Positions 26,083 through 35,557 of a stretch of 64,000 nt of DNA are shown here, in pieces. The position numbers and the translations under genes were made by a program. The DNA comes from Chloroflexus aggregans DSM 9485 (GTDB taxonomy: Bacteria > Chloroflexota > Chloroflexia > Chloroflexales > Chloroflexaceae). The stretch spans positions 1,249,353-1,313,352 of the forward strand of contig NC_011831.1 of NCBI RefSeq assembly GCF_000021945.1, written 5' to 3'. Every line of letters begins with the position of its first letter. The first letter of the stretch is position 1. The notes under the pieces were generated by a model. That model was not told the origin of the DNA and did no database searches. It saw nothing but the letters and a program-made list of their open reading frames with translations.

Positions 26083-27795
26083 TTATTGGGCCGCAAACGC
26101 CAGCCCAATGCCAAATGCCCGCTCGTTCGGCCATGCCGACGCCGACGCATAACTGATGATGATCGTGGTCGTATCGAACCGAGCAGCTCCGCCGATCGAA
26201 CTTCCATCAGCCGCTTGGCCGGTGAAGGTGGCGAGATAGCTCCCGTCAGGCATTTGGTACGGTTGGTTCGCTTGGGTCACCGACACCCAATCGGAGACCG
26301 TTTGCATCCACGTCGATCCGTTCAGCAAAGCCGGATTAGCGACGGTACGTCGCCCAATGAATCGCCCATTCCCGGTTGCAACCAACTCACCGTTGTTCGT
26401 AACCGGCGAGAGTTGCCAATTGGCAGGGTAACGGATCATTGCCGATCCCATCTGCGCAGTCACGAGACCTTCATAAGCCCAGATGAGCGGACTAGCATAG
26501 TCAACGTTACTGTTCACCGTTTGCTGTGGCTGACCGCCTGACGAGAGGAGCCACAGCTCACCGGGTGTTGTGAAACTATAGAGTGGGTCATTCGGATTGT
26601 CTGTTGGATTCCAATTCGCAGGAGCGAGTACTACCAGATTATTGCCGTTTGGCGACCAGGCTGCCGAAGTAATGCGTGGCAATTTGGTCACCAACTGACC
26701 AAGCAAAGTTAGATTACCGCTCGGTGACGCTTCACTCCGCTGTCCCACCAGCTCAACCAGCGCAAACGACCAAACATCATAGCCGCTGAAGCCACGAGCA
26801 TCACTAAAGTTATATTCTACCGAAGCGACATACCGACCATCAGGCGAAAAGGCCGGTGGACGGAGCCAGCCTGTTCCGATCAGAGTCGGATTTTCAGTAC
26901 CTCCGCTACTATCGGTAATCATCGTCAGATTAAGATCAACTAATGCCTGATAACCAAAAAAACGCTGATAGGCTACCATCTTCGCATCCGGTAGCCACGT
27001 CGGCCGATACACGAGATACCCCAATCCGGTTGAACCATTGGCCGTCGCCAGATCCCACGCATTGGCACCGGCCCGATTCACCAATCGAATGGCGTTGGTT
27101 TGGCCGGGGAAGTTCAAGGAACTAGGTTGAGCCGATGGCGACGTCGCAAAAGCCAAACGACGACCATCAGAGGCGAATACCGGATCGCAGCCCGACCCAA
27201 TGGTAAGCTCGTTGAGCGTCGGCAGGTCAATCAGGTACACAGTCGCCGTAGCACACCAATTACTCCATTGCATCCAATCAAACGGCAACGTAGGTGGTTG
27301 AGGAGCGGCTGCATACGCCAGCGTTAATCCGTCAGGTGCCCAACTCAGACCATACGCAATCCGGCCCGATACCAGTGTTTGCGCCGCACCGCTACTGCGG
27401 TCGATTAGACTGATGATCTGATTGGAAGCCACTGCAATATGCCGACCGGTCGGATCAATCGCCACATCACGTACATTATTCGCCAACACCCGTTCCTGGT
27501 TACTTGACGGATCGATGGCTACTAACGAACCACCACGTAAAAACAGAATCTCCTCTGAGTATGTTGGCGCAAGCACCACCGGTTGAGGCAGCGGTGTCGG
27601 CGGGATTGGCGTCGGCGTCGAGGCAAGTGGAGTGGATGTTGGTGGCAACGTCGGCACCACCGTTGGTAGCGGCAACGGCAAGGCCACCGTCGGCGGAACG
27701 TTCGGTAGCGACGACTGCGTCGGCGGTGTCGTTCCCAGCCCTGTACATCCAACCAGCACCAGTAGACAGAGCAGACTAAGCCGGCACAGTACCAT
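26083..27795 (-). CDS. Lipoprotein with WD40-like (PD40/TolB-type) beta-propeller
   Basis: 570 residues from the ATG at 27795, with GGAGG nine bases upstream; a GTG at 27801 is too close to that site. The N-terminus is a lipoprotein signal with lipobox LVGC at about residues 15-18, then a Pro/Thr-rich linker of about 60 residues. A propeller follows with repeats of the PD40 kind: GLSWAPDGLTLAYAA, PVFASDGRRLAFATS, PAFSPDGRYVASVEY and SAAWSPNGNNLVVLAP. The last 120 residues form a separate region (MIRYPANWQLSP to GIGLAFAAQ). It is likely anchored on the outer face of the membrane and may bind protein or polysaccharide. Function unknown. Confidence 0.8.
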   Translation of the reverse strand: MVLCRLSLLCLLVLVGCTGLGTTPPTQSSLPNVPPTVALPLPLPTVVPTLPPTSTPLASTPTPIPPTPLPQPVVLAPTYSEEILFLRGGSLVAIDPSSNQERVLANNVRDVAIDPTGRHIAVASNQIISLIDRSSGAAQTLVSGRIAYGLSWAPDGLTLAYAAAPQPPTLPFDWMQWSNWCATATVYLIDLPTLNELTIGSGCDPVFASDGRRLAFATSPSAQPSSLNFPGQTNAIRLVNRAGANAWDLATANGSTGLGYLVYRPTWLPDAKMVAYQRFFGYQALVDLNLTMITDSSGGTENPTLIGTGWLRPPAFSPDGRYVASVEYNFSDARGFSGYDVWSFALVELVGQRSEASPSGNLTLLGQLVTKLPRITSAAWSPNGNNLVVLAPANWNPTDNPNDPLYSFTTPGELWLLSSGGQPQQTVNSNVDYASPLIWAYEGLVTAQMGSAMIRYPANWQLSPVTNNGELVATGNGRFIGRRTVANPALLNGSTWMQTVSDWVSVTQANQPYQMPDGSYLATFTGQAADGSSIGGAARFDTTTIIISYASASAWPNERAFGIGLAFAAQ

Positions 27796-27990
27796 GATCA
27801 CGTTCCTCCATTACATCTATGGACATCACATCTATGTATATCATGATGAACGTGATTACCGGTTTGTTCCCGCACAAGAAAGGGCAAAGATATAAGGAAA
27901 AAATCGGTTAGGTATGAAAACGACAGCAGGCTCAAACCAGAGATACCTTATGCTGCTCACCGCAACTCCCTGTATCTTTGTGAGCAAACC

Positions 27991-28947
27991 CTACTGCTGA
28001 ACCAGCGTATTCAGATCGACCAGAATCTCAATTTTCCCTGCCGCATTTGCTGCACTTCGTAGCTCAGCTACCCATGGCAAAAACGTGGTAGAAAACGCCT
28101 CTTGCCCGGCAGTCGTATCCAGCAGCGCCCGATCCTCGAAACTGCGCACCTCCGGCCCGCCGGTCACCTCGATGATATGCCAACCGAAATCGGTTTGTAC
28201 CAGCCGTAATTCGCCAGGCTGCATACTAAAAATCGCCTCTTCAAACGGAGCAACATAGACTCCACGCGGCGCCCAGCCGAGATCACCTCCTTGTGCCGCC
28301 GACCCCGGATCATCCGAGCGTGTTCACGCCAGTGCAGCAAAATCGGCTCCATTCTGCAATTCGGTCAGAATGGCTTCGGCGGTGACCTTGCGACTCTCTG
28401 CTTCCTCCGGCGTAGCCGCGACCAAGATATGCCGCGCCCGCACCTGTTCGGCAGTGGTATGCTTAAGCAGCATCTGCTGAATTAGCTGATCGCGCCGTAA
28501 CAACCGCCGTAATTCGGCTTCGTCGGCGATGTTGTTACTCTGCAAAAACTCAGCAAATTTCGCGTCATCACCACCAGCCTGCGCCAGGCGCAATTGCTCC
28601 ACCTGCGCATCAACCGCGGTCTCATCGACCGTCGCCCCTTCCTGATGGGCCGCTTGGACAACCAGCTCGACATCGATCATCTGATTAACGAGTGTTTGTA
28701 CATCCCCGCCCGGCAGATAAAAGCGATCAAAATCTTGCCGCAGGATATATTCATCACCGACACGGGCAATAGCTCCTTCTGGTACATTCGAGACTGTCAC
28801 AGGTGATGCACTTGTTGTCGGCGCAGATGGTACATTCGTCGCCGAATCGGCTACCGTCGGCCCAGAAGGTGCCCCACAGGCGGTCAAGACCAGGCTTGCC
28901 ATCAGCACCAAACCCACCGCATAGACAAAAAAACGATCCAGGCTCAC
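27991..28947 (-). pseudogene. Parvulin-type (PpiC/SurA-like) lipoprotein gene interrupted by an in-frame TGA
   Basis: The GTG start at 28947 has GAGGAG eight bases upstream. A lipoprotein signal ends at LTAC. A SurA-like helical region follows (GGDVQTLVNQMIDVELVVQA), then RARHILVAATPEEA, the start of the parvulin domain. The frame then meets TGA at 28326-28324, directly after NGADFAALA. The same frame continues with [26 protein letters not shown] and [10 protein letters not shown] to a stop at 27991. The paralogue at 2-433 reads straight through this position (LAATRSRD). One C-to-T change of an Arg codon CGA would produce this stop. Readthrough, a sequencing error or real inactivation cannot be separated from one sequence. 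Confidence 0.8.
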
Positions 28948-29066
28948 AAAAAACTCCTCTCACACCAAAACCGGGCGTATCACAGACGATATGCCACAAT
29001 ACGGGTATCGTACCACATCTTGTCACCCGCAGCATAATCGGCAACATCCACTGTTCGGCCAAAGTA

Positions 29067-29075
29067 TGGTAAGAT
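29067..29075 (+). promoter_or_regulatory. Extended -10 promoter before fabI
   Basis: TGG-TAAGAT about 80 bases before the fabI ATG. The -35 region is not convincing. Confidence 0.35.
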
Positions 29076-29153
29076 GGCGCGCTAGTGAAGCAGAAAATCA
29101 GAGAGGCAATCCTAGACGCAGTTTGCTACCCTGTTGCACTGGAGGAATAACCT

Positions 29154-29939
29154 ATGGGCCTAATGGAAGGCAAAAAAGGCCTGATTCTCGGTGTCGCCAA
29201 CGACCGTTCGATTGCATGGGGCATCGCCCAAGCGTTGCATCGTGAAGGGGCGACGATTGGCTTTACGTACCTTGGCGAGGCGCTTGAACGGCGGGTACGC
29301 CCCTTAGCCGAAAGCATGAACGCACCGCTGATCGAGCCGTGTGACGTATCGAAAGATGAAGACATCGCAGCACTCATGGAACGCACCCGCGCGACATTCG
29401 GGCAGATCGACTTTCTCGTTCACGCGATCGCCTTTGCCAACAAAGAGGAACTCAGCGGTACAATCCTCAATACGACCCGCGAAGGCTTTCGCATTGCACT
29501 CGAAATCAGTGCCTACTCACTCATCGCACTGGTCAAAGCCGCCGAACCGCTCTTTGCCCCTAACGCTAGCGTACTCACCCTTACCTACCACGGTTCACGT
29601 CAGGTCATTGGGAGCTATAACGTGATGGGAGTAGCTAAAGCAGCGCTCGAAGCCAGCGTGCGCTACCTCGCTGCCGGTCTCGGACCGCGTGGCATCCGAG
29701 TGAACGCGATTAGCGCCGGCCCGATTCGGACGCTTGCCGCCAGTGGTATTGCCAATTTTCGCAGCCTGCACAAGCACTTTGCCGAGTACGCACCGTTACG
29801 GCGCAACGTCACGATTGAGGATGTCGGCAATGCAGCCCTTTATCTCTGCTCACCACTCTCAGCCGGCGTCACCGGTGAGATTCATTATGTTGACGGTGGA
29901 TTCAACGTCGTTGTGCCCGGCAGTAGTGACGAATTATAA
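29154..29939 (+). CDS. fabI: Enoyl-[acyl-carrier-protein] reductase (NADH), FabI type
   Basis: 261 residues. FabI carries out the last step of each fatty-acid elongation cycle. Diagnostic features: the FabI-specific start LMEGKKGLILGVANDRSIAW with GIAQALHREGA, the catalytic pair Y-x6-K in YNVMGVAKAALEASVRYLA, LTYHGSRQVIGSYN before it, and the C-terminal FRSLHKHFAEYAPLRRNVT and VTGEIHYVDGGFN. A GGAGGAA site precedes the ATG at 29154. It stands alone with no other fab gene in the window. Confidence 0.96.
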   Translation: MGLMEGKKGLILGVANDRSIAWGIAQALHREGATIGFTYLGEALERRVRPLAESMNAPLIEPCDVSKDEDIAALMERTRATFGQIDFLVHAIAFANKEELSGTILNTTREGFRIALEISAYSLIALVKAAEPLFAPNASVLTLTYHGSRQVIGSYNVMGVAKAALEASVRYLAAGLGPRGIRVNAISAGPIRTLAASGIANFRSLHKHFAEYAPLRRNVTIEDVGNAALYLCSPLSAGVTGEIHYVDGGFNVVVPGSSDEL

Positions 29940-30007
29940 CGATACGGTGAATCTGAAGACCCACCCAGAGATATTCTTTTTCGTGAGTAGCCGTTCTGTC
30001 CGCAGTG

Positions 30008-30016
30008 TGCTACAAT
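30008..30016 (+). promoter_or_regulatory. Extended -10 promoter before the receiver-like gene
   Basis: TGC-TACAAT, 35 bases before the ATG at 30051. Because transcription would begin near 30023, an in-frame ATG at 30015 is unlikely to be the start. Confidence 0.5.
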
Positions 30017-30050
30017 GAAGCAACATGCGCACTGCACTGCGGGGGAAAGC

Positions 30051-30404
30051 ATGGTAGAGGTTGCAGTTGTATCAACCGATAGCGCGACCGCACAACGACT
30101 GGCCGCTCTCATAACCGGTCACGACTTTCGTGTCACTACTTACACACCCGATGCCTTACCGGCTACACTCCCGGCACTGTTTATCATTGCGATGCCGGCT
30201 CTGTCTTCGCCGGAAGAACAGGTTATCGAGCGCCTCCGCGCCGATGAAACGACCGCAAATGTGCCTATCGTGATCGCGAGCGCTCTGCCGATGAATGAGC
30301 TTCAATCGGTACCTTACGCCAGCGATTGGACGATTGCGATAGTGCCTGAACCGGTCGAGGCAACCGTCTTGATCGAGACGATCAATTTCCTGCTAGGACA
30401 ATAG
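30051..30404 (+). CDS. Degenerate receiver-like protein
   Basis: 117 residues from the ATG at 30051, preceded by GGGGGAAAGC. The size and alternating pattern fit a CheY-like receiver: VEVAVVSTDSATAQRLAALI, LFIIAMPALSSPEEQVIERL, VPIVIASALPMNE, and a final helix VLIETINFLLG. The phospho-acceptor Asp expected after the third strand is absent (FIIAMPAL) and the conserved Lys before the last helix is replaced (VPEPVE). It would therefore be a pseudo-receiver that cannot be phosphorylated in the usual way. No kinase or output domain is adjacent. Confidence 0.6.
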   Translation: MVEVAVVSTDSATAQRLAALITGHDFRVTTYTPDALPATLPALFIIAMPALSSPEEQVIERLRADETTANVPIVIASALPMNELQSVPYASDWTIAIVPEPVEATVLIETINFLLGQ

Positions 30405-30434
30405 TACGCACGTTCTTGCAGAAGAGCAACGTTA

Positions 30435-30459
30435 ATAGCGCTGCATTGCGCAGCGCTAT
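30435..30459. terminator. Hairpin between receiver-like gene and TP-repeat protein gene
   Basis: ATAGCGCTGC / GCAGCGCTAT, 10-bp stem with 5-base loop, followed on the plus strand by a T-containing stretch (CATTGTCTTCATCGTATCTTC). The genes on each side converge. Confidence 0.65.
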
Positions 30460-30541
30460 CATTGTCTTCATCGTATCTTCAGCAAACCAACCGACGGTTT
30501 ACACCGGCCTTGCCGGGGAAGGTGGTTCGCACGCTCCCATC

Positions 30542-33500
30542 CTACGCCGGATTGCTTACCGCGCTGTTATCGGAATATAGGTGCGGTAGAACGGCGGTGC
30601 CGGCAAGACAGTCTTCATTTCCATCACAATCGGTATTGTAGATGCGGTAGGACGGCGCCGGTAAGGTCGTTGCGGTCACCGCTGCCGTCGGCGTGGCCGT
30701 CGCCGCTGCCGTCGGGGTGGCTGTCGCCGTCGCCGTCGGCGTGGCCGTTGTCGTCGGCGTGTCTGTTGGCGTGGCCGTCGCCGTCGGCGTGGCCGTTGTT
30801 GTCGGCGTCGCCGTTGCCGTCGGCGTGGCCATCGCCGTTGCCGTCGGCGTGTCTGTTGGCGTGGCCGTCGCCGTCGGCGTGGCCGTCGCCGTCACCGTCG
30901 GCGTATTTGTTGCCGTCGGCGTGGCCATCGCCGTTGCCGTCGGGGTGGCTGTCGCCGTCGGCGTGGCCGTTGCCGTCGGGCTGGCCGTTGTCGTCGGCGT
31001 GGCCGTTGTTGTCGGCGTCGCCGTTGCCGTCGGGCTGGCCGTTGCCGTTACCGTCGGCGTGTCTGTCGCCGTCGGCGTGGCCGTTGTCGTCGGCGTGTCT
31101 GTCGCTGTCGGCGTGGCCGTTGTTGTCGGCGTGGCCGTTACCGTCGGGCTGGCCGTCGGCGTGGCCGTGGCCGTTGGCGTGGCTGTCGCCGTTGGCGTCG
31201 CCGTCGCCGTCGGGGTGTCTGTCGCCGTCGGCGTGGCCGTGGCCGTTGGCGTGGCTGTCGCCGTTGGCGTCGCCGTCGCCGTCGGGGTGTCTGTCGCCGT
31301 CGGCGTGGCCGTTGTCGTCGGCGTGTCTGTCGCCGTCGGCGTGGCCGTTGCCGTTACCGTCGGCGTGTCAGTTGGCGTGGCCGTCGGCGTGGCTGTCGCC
31401 GTCACCGTCGGCGTGTCAGTTGGCGTGGCCGTCGGCGTGGCCGTTGGCGTTGCCATTACCGTCGGGGTGTATGTCGCCGTCGGCGTGGCCGTTGGCGTCG
31501 GGGTGTCTGTCGCCATCGGCGTCGCCGTTGCCGTCGGGCTGGCCGTTACCGTCGGCGTGTCTGTCGCCGTCGGCGTGGCCGTGGCCGTTGGCGTGGCTGT
31601 CGCCGTCACCGTCGGCGTGTCAGTTGGCGTGGCCGTCGGCGTCGCCGTTGCCGTTGCCGTTACCGTCGGCGTGTCTGTCGCCGTTGGCGTCGCCGTCGCC
31701 GTCGGGGTGTCTGTCGCCGTCGGCGTGTCTGTTGGCGTGGCCGTCGGCGTGGCCGTTGCCGTTGCCGTTACCGTCGGGGTGTCTGTCGCCGTCGGCGTGG
31801 CCGTGGCCGTTGGCGTGGCCGTCGCCGTCACCGTCGGCGTGTCAGTTGGCGTGGCCGTCGGCGTGGCCGTTACCGTCGGGCTGGCCGTCGGCGTGGCCGT
31901 TGTCGTCGGCGTGTCTGTCGCCGTTGGCGTCGCCGTCGCCGTCGGGGTGTCTGTCGCCGTCGGCGTGTCTGTTGGCGTCGCCGTCGGCGTGTCTGTTGGC
32001 GTCGCCGTCGGCGTGTCTGTCGGTGTGGCTGTCGCCGTCACCGTCGGGGTATCTGTTGCCGTCGGCGTGGCCGTCGGGGTGGCCGTCGCCGTTACCGTCG
32101 GCGTGTCTGTTGGCGTCGCCGTCGGGGTGTCTGTCGGGGTGGCTGTCGGGGTGTCTGTCGGTGTGGCTGTCGCCGTCACCGTCGGGGTATCTGTTGCCGT
32201 CGGCGTGTCTGTTGGCGTCGCCGTCGGCGTGTCTGTCGGGGTGGCTGTCGGCGTGTCTGTCGGGGTGGCTGTCGGGGTGACCGTCGCCGTCACCGCCGGG
32301 GTTGGAGTTGGCACAGATGCCGTAAACTCAAACGCACCTATGTCACAGCGGGCTACACTATCACCATCACCATCAACCGGACGAACGACACCGCGCTGAT
32401 CGCTAGTCGAAGGGCAGTAACCGGTTATGGCGTCAATCGCGGCAGAACCTGGTAGCAAGGGGAAGAGTTGACGCCCTGGCCCACCAAAATCGGTGAGCGA
32501 ATCGAGATTCGGATTAGCGGCAAGATTGCCCCCATTATTGGTGCCGCAAGCACTTATCCAGTTCAAACTAATCGGATTTATGCATCCTTCAACAATACTG
32601 TGGGTAAACCTGGGTGTTGCTCCGGATACATTACTTACTCCAGCCTGAGTCTGAGCGCTATTGCCCCAGATAATCACCCGCCGTACCTCAGGATTACTGC
32701 CCGAGTTGTTATACATTCCGCCACCCTTCCGGTTTGCCTGATTATTGCTAAAGGTGACGTGGATGATCTCTGGACTGCTATTTGAATTAAACATCCCACC
32801 GCCATAATCGGCACTATTATTGGCGAAGGTCACATTCTTCAGAGTTGGATTAGTGGTGGTGGTACAGCTGGTACTGATCTGTTCATTAAACATTCCTCCG
32901 CCAAAATAGAGCGCAGTGTTGTCCATGAACGTAACAGTCTCTAGCTCTAGTCCGCAAAGACTGTGATCATTGTACATCCCACCACCGCTCGAGGCATAAT
33001 TACCGGCGAAGGTAATGTTTTTCAGCGAAAAGCTGCTATTCCAGTTGTACAGCCCACCCCCCTTGTCGTCAGAGCCACCTCCATTCGCCTGGCCACCGGT
33101 AATTACAAATCCGTCAAGAACGGCGCCGGTTACTCCAAACGCTGTGACAACATGATAGCTGTTCGCCCCATTGATGACCGTCGTCACACCGCCGGTGTCA
33201 ATACTATCGTTGTTATCAATATCACCGCTCAGAACGGTGATATTGGATGTATTACGTTGACTCAGACTTGTCTCGATACCGGCAAATCCTCCATAAATGG
33301 CCACATTGCTCTTCAGCGTAAAACTATCGCTCCGTGTACTTCCTGGTTTATAGACACCTGCCTGTACCCAGATCTGCTGACCGGCGACTGCATTGGTGAG
33401 CGCGGTCTGTAACGTACATGCATTTGCCCATGACGAACAATCGCCACTGCCTACTGCGGTCGGTGCCACATACAAAATGCCCGTCGCTTGTGCCGGCGTC

Positions 33501-33574
33501 GTATGGTAGCCGATGATGGATAGACAAAGCACGATCATCGCACTAGCGATTACCAACGGATGTTTGGCATTCAT
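30542..33574 (-). CDS. Exported beta-helix protein (choice-of-anchor Q domain) with a very long Thr/Pro repeat
   Basis: 1010 residues. Signal peptide at 1-31 (ending TTPAQA). Residues about 35-330 form a right-handed parallel beta-helix of the polymorphic-outer-membrane/pectate-lyase-like kind, with repeated GGGMYN or GGGMFN turns. Next is the choice-of-anchor Q signature ([44 protein letters not shown]). About 545 residues of T-P-T-A-T-P-T-D type repeat follow, then a 45-residue tail with two cysteines ([11 protein letters not shown]). It is probably a surface adhesin or sheath protein, the Thr/Pro segment acting as an extended, perhaps glycosylated, stalk. No LPXTG or membrane anchor is visible. 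Long open frames on the plus strand here are by-products of the repeat. Confidence 0.87.
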   Translation of the reverse strand: MNAKHPLVIASAMIVLCLSIIGYHTTPAQATGILYVAPTAVGSGDCSSWANACTLQTALTNAVAGQQIWVQAGVYKPGSTRSDSFTLKSNVAIYGGFAGIETSLSQRNTSNITVLSGDIDNNDSIDTGGVTTVINGANSYHVVTAFGVTGAVLDGFVITGGQANGGGSDDKGGGLYNWNSSFSLKNITFAGNYASSGGGMYNDHSLCGLELETVTFMDNTALYFGGGMFNEQISTSCTTTTNPTLKNVTFANNSADYGGGMFNSNSSPEIIHVTFSNNQANRKGGGMYNNSGSNPEVRRVIIWGNSAQTQAGVSNVSGATPRFTHSIVEGCINPISLNWISACGTNNGGNLAANPNLDSLTDFGGPGRQLFPLLPGSAAIDAITGYCPSTSDQRGVVRPVDGDGDSVARCDIGAFEFTASVPTPTPAVTATVTPTATPTDTPTATPTDTPTATPTDTPTATDTPTVTATATPTDTPTATPTDTPTATPTDTPTVTATATPTATPTATDTPTVTATATPTDTPTATPTDTPTATPTDTPTATDTPTATATPTATDTPTTTATPTASPTVTATPTATPTDTPTVTATATPTATATPTATDTPTVTATATATPTATPTDTPTATDTPTATATPTATDTPTVTATATATPTATPTDTPTVTATATPTATATPTATDTPTVTASPTATATPMATDTPTPTATPTATYTPTVMATPTATPTATPTDTPTVTATATPTATPTDTPTVTATATPTATDTPTTTATPTATDTPTATATPTATATPTATATPTATDTPTATATPTATATPTATATPTASPTVTATPTTTATPTATDTPTTTATPTATDTPTVTATASPTATATPTTTATPTTTASPTATATPTATATPTATAMATPTATNTPTVTATATPTATATPTDTPTATAMATPTATATPTTTATPTATATPTDTPTTTATPTATATATPTAAATATPTAAVTATTLPAPSYRIYNTDCDGNEDCLAGTAVLPHLYSDNSAVSNPA
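30680..32305 (-). repeat. Hexanucleotide-based low-complexity array encoding Thr/Pro repeats
   Basis: About 1.6 kb of degenerate 6-base units (plus-strand GTCGGC, GTGGCC, GTTGCC and GTGTCT variants) with larger duplicated blocks, for example a near-identical block around 31160-31230 and 31220-31300. The unit is a multiple of three, so length changes keep the frame. It is open in several frames on both strands. Confidence 0.9.
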
Positions 33575-33971
33575 AGCGCACCTACGACAACTGTTAGTTA
33601 TAACCTTTTATCAATGCAAACCCATGCTCGACGACAACCCATCACCCTGTCACTACGGCACCATCTAACGTCCATCATCAAGATGCACCGCATCCTTCGA
33701 CATGAGTGCAACCGCTCTTCTTGGAGTATGTCTTGTTCAAATACCAAAGACTCCCTAACTATAGTACAGATAAGGATACGGCAACGGTATTACCGAATTG
33801 TTACCGAAAGCAGGGGAGTTTACGAGAGAGGGCAAGCATGCTGGTTGCGTTGGTTAGCAGCAATTGATGATGGCACCGGATTGCAATTATCACTACCCAA
33901 CCGACCATGAACACGAAATTCCCCCTTCCCTCGCGCCGGAGAGAAGGGGGGAGCGATAACAGAACCTTTTT
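33575..33971. other. Intergenic region between the TP-repeat gene and nuoN
   Basis: About 400 bases with no convincing gene. It should hold the promoter of the TP-repeat gene (minus strand; TTATAAC near 33600 is a possible -10). Near nuoN there is a C-rich/G-rich inverted repeat at 33921-33951 (CCCCCTTC ... GAAGGGGG), a likely terminator for the nuo operon. Confidence 0.5.
33921..33951 (-). terminator. Hairpin after nuoN, end of the nuo operon
   Basis: CCCCCTTC and GAAGGGGG, 8-bp stem with a loop of about 14, 20 bases beyond the nuoN stop. It resembles the CCTCTCCC-type hairpins seen elsewhere in the window. Confidence 0.5.
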
Positions 33972-35441
33972 CTATCCACCAAGCACTACCAATGACCGCT
34001 CAACCAGTGCAAAGACTGGCGCCGGAATCAGGCCAATTGCAATCGTCCCAATTGCAGCAAGCGCAATATCAACGGTTAGGCCACGGTTTAGGGTTGGGGT
34101 CGGTTCGCCTTCCGGTTCGGTCATGAACATGCGAATAATAACACGGAGGTAGAAGAAGGCCGCAATCGCGCTCGTCACCACCCCGACCAGTGCCAACCAG
34201 GGTAAACCACCTTCCCATGCAGCGGTCAGAGCATAGAACTTTGCCATAAATCCGGCCATTGGCGGAACACCGGCCAGCGAGAACATAAAGATGGCCATAG
34301 CCACAGCCAACAGCGGCTGACGCTGGTACAGGCCGGCAAAATCATCGAGCCGCCACGCATTTTCACCCTGATGCTCAAGCGCAATCAGTACGGCAAACGC
34401 ACCAAGATTACTCAACGCATACACCAACATATAGAACAGAAACGCTTCAGGCCCGCGCTGCTCGCCGGCAACCATCACCCCAAGCATCACATAACCGGCA
34501 TGACCAATGCTCGAATAGGCCAGCATCCGCTTTACATTTGTCTGCGCCACCGCACCGAGATTACCAACGACCATGGTCAGAGCAGTCAGCCCGGCCAACA
34601 CCGGTAGCCAGTATTCATTGAGCGTAGGCAAGCCCTCAAAGAGCAACCGCACCAAGGCTGCGAGCGCGCCACCTTTGGTACCAACGCTCATAAACGCCGC
34701 CACCGGCGTCGGTGAACCCTCATAGACATCGGGCGTCCACATATGGAAAGGTGCAAGCGCCACTTTGAACGAGAAGGCGATCAGCACCATTGCCGCCCCA
34801 CCGAGCAAGAGCGTGAGGTTCAGATCACCGATACCGCGGCTCGCTGCATAGGCCCCGATCTCGCCGAGCCGCGTCGAGCCGGTCGCACCGAAGATCAAAG
34901 CAATCCCGTAGACGAAGAAACCGGCGGCAAACGCCCCTAGCACCAAATACTTCATCGCTGCCTCTTCCGAGGTCAGTCGCGGGTAGGCAAAACCGGTTAA
35001 GATATACAGCGTAATCGAAAGAGTTTCTATTCCCAAAAAGAGCACAATCAGATCGGTGCCTTGAGCCAACAAAATCATCCCGCTCACGGCAAACATGATC
35101 AATGGATAATACTCGCCCTGCTCGATCCCTTGACCAGGTAAATAATCCAACGACATTGTAATGCTGAGAATGCCGATCAGCAGGAAAATCCATGTGAGCG
35201 TGAGCGCAAACGGATCCAAGCGCAGCATGCCGCCAAAAGTCGTACCGGTCACGCCCCACAGCGGCAAACCGACCAATCCGGCTACAACCAAGCCACCAAT
35301 CGCGAGATAGCCGGTCAGTTTCTTACGACCATCAGGTATGAAGAACACATCAACTAACAACAACACCGTCGCCCATGTAACAACAACTAACAGGGGCGCC
35401 AGTAAACGTAGATCCACCGGTGGGATCGTCAATGAATCCAT
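33972..35441 (-). CDS. nuoN: NADH-quinone oxidoreductase subunit N
   Basis: 489 residues from the ATG at 35441, which has GAGGAGGAGAT upstream; an upstream in-frame ATG adds 21 polar residues and is unlikely. It is an antiporter-like membrane subunit of complex I with about 14 helices. Family features: LFLGIETLSITLYILTGF with the helix-5 Glu, the Lys-containing ALIFGATGSTRL to FSFKVALAPFHMWTPDVYEG segment, and KRMLAYSSIGHAGYVMLG. It takes part in proton translocation driven by quinone reduction. It is the last gene of the nuo operon. Confidence 0.96.
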   Translation of the reverse strand: MDSLTIPPVDLRLLAPLLVVVTWATVLLLVDVFFIPDGRKKLTGYLAIGGLVVAGLVGLPLWGVTGTTFGGMLRLDPFALTLTWIFLLIGILSITMSLDYLPGQGIEQGEYYPLIMFAVSGMILLAQGTDLIVLFLGIETLSITLYILTGFAYPRLTSEEAAMKYLVLGAFAAGFFVYGIALIFGATGSTRLGEIGAYAASRGIGDLNLTLLLGGAAMVLIAFSFKVALAPFHMWTPDVYEGSPTPVAAFMSVGTKGGALAALVRLLFEGLPTLNEYWLPVLAGLTALTMVVGNLGAVAQTNVKRMLAYSSIGHAGYVMLGVMVAGEQRGPEAFLFYMLVYALSNLGAFAVLIALEHQGENAWRLDDFAGLYQRQPLLAVAMAIFMFSLAGVPPMAGFMAKFYALTAAWEGGLPWLALVGVVTSAIAAFFYLRVIIRMFMTEPEGEPTPTLNRGLTVDIALAAIGTIAIGLIPAPVFALVERSLVVLGG

Positions 35442-35557
35442 GTGTATCTCCTCCTCAACGGCATAGGGGCGGTGAACGGTCTGCCCACCCCTCAATGCCG
35501 GCAATACGTTTTAGAACGCGAGAGCAGGCGGGGGTAGACCGAGCATACTCCGGTTCA

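Noticed and set aside
28324..28326. TGA as a selenocysteine or programmed readthrough codon
   Set aside because: The position is a surface-loop residue occupied by Ala in the paralogue, not a redox site, and I see no SECIS-like hairpin directly after it.
30670..32399. Two long plus-strand open frames (over 530 codons each) across the TP-repeat array
   Set aside because: They arise because the hexanucleotide repeat lacks stops in several frames. Their products are monotonous Val-Gly-Val-Ala or Pro-Ser-Ala-Trp strings without ribosome sites, while the minus-strand frame has a signal peptide and a known domain.
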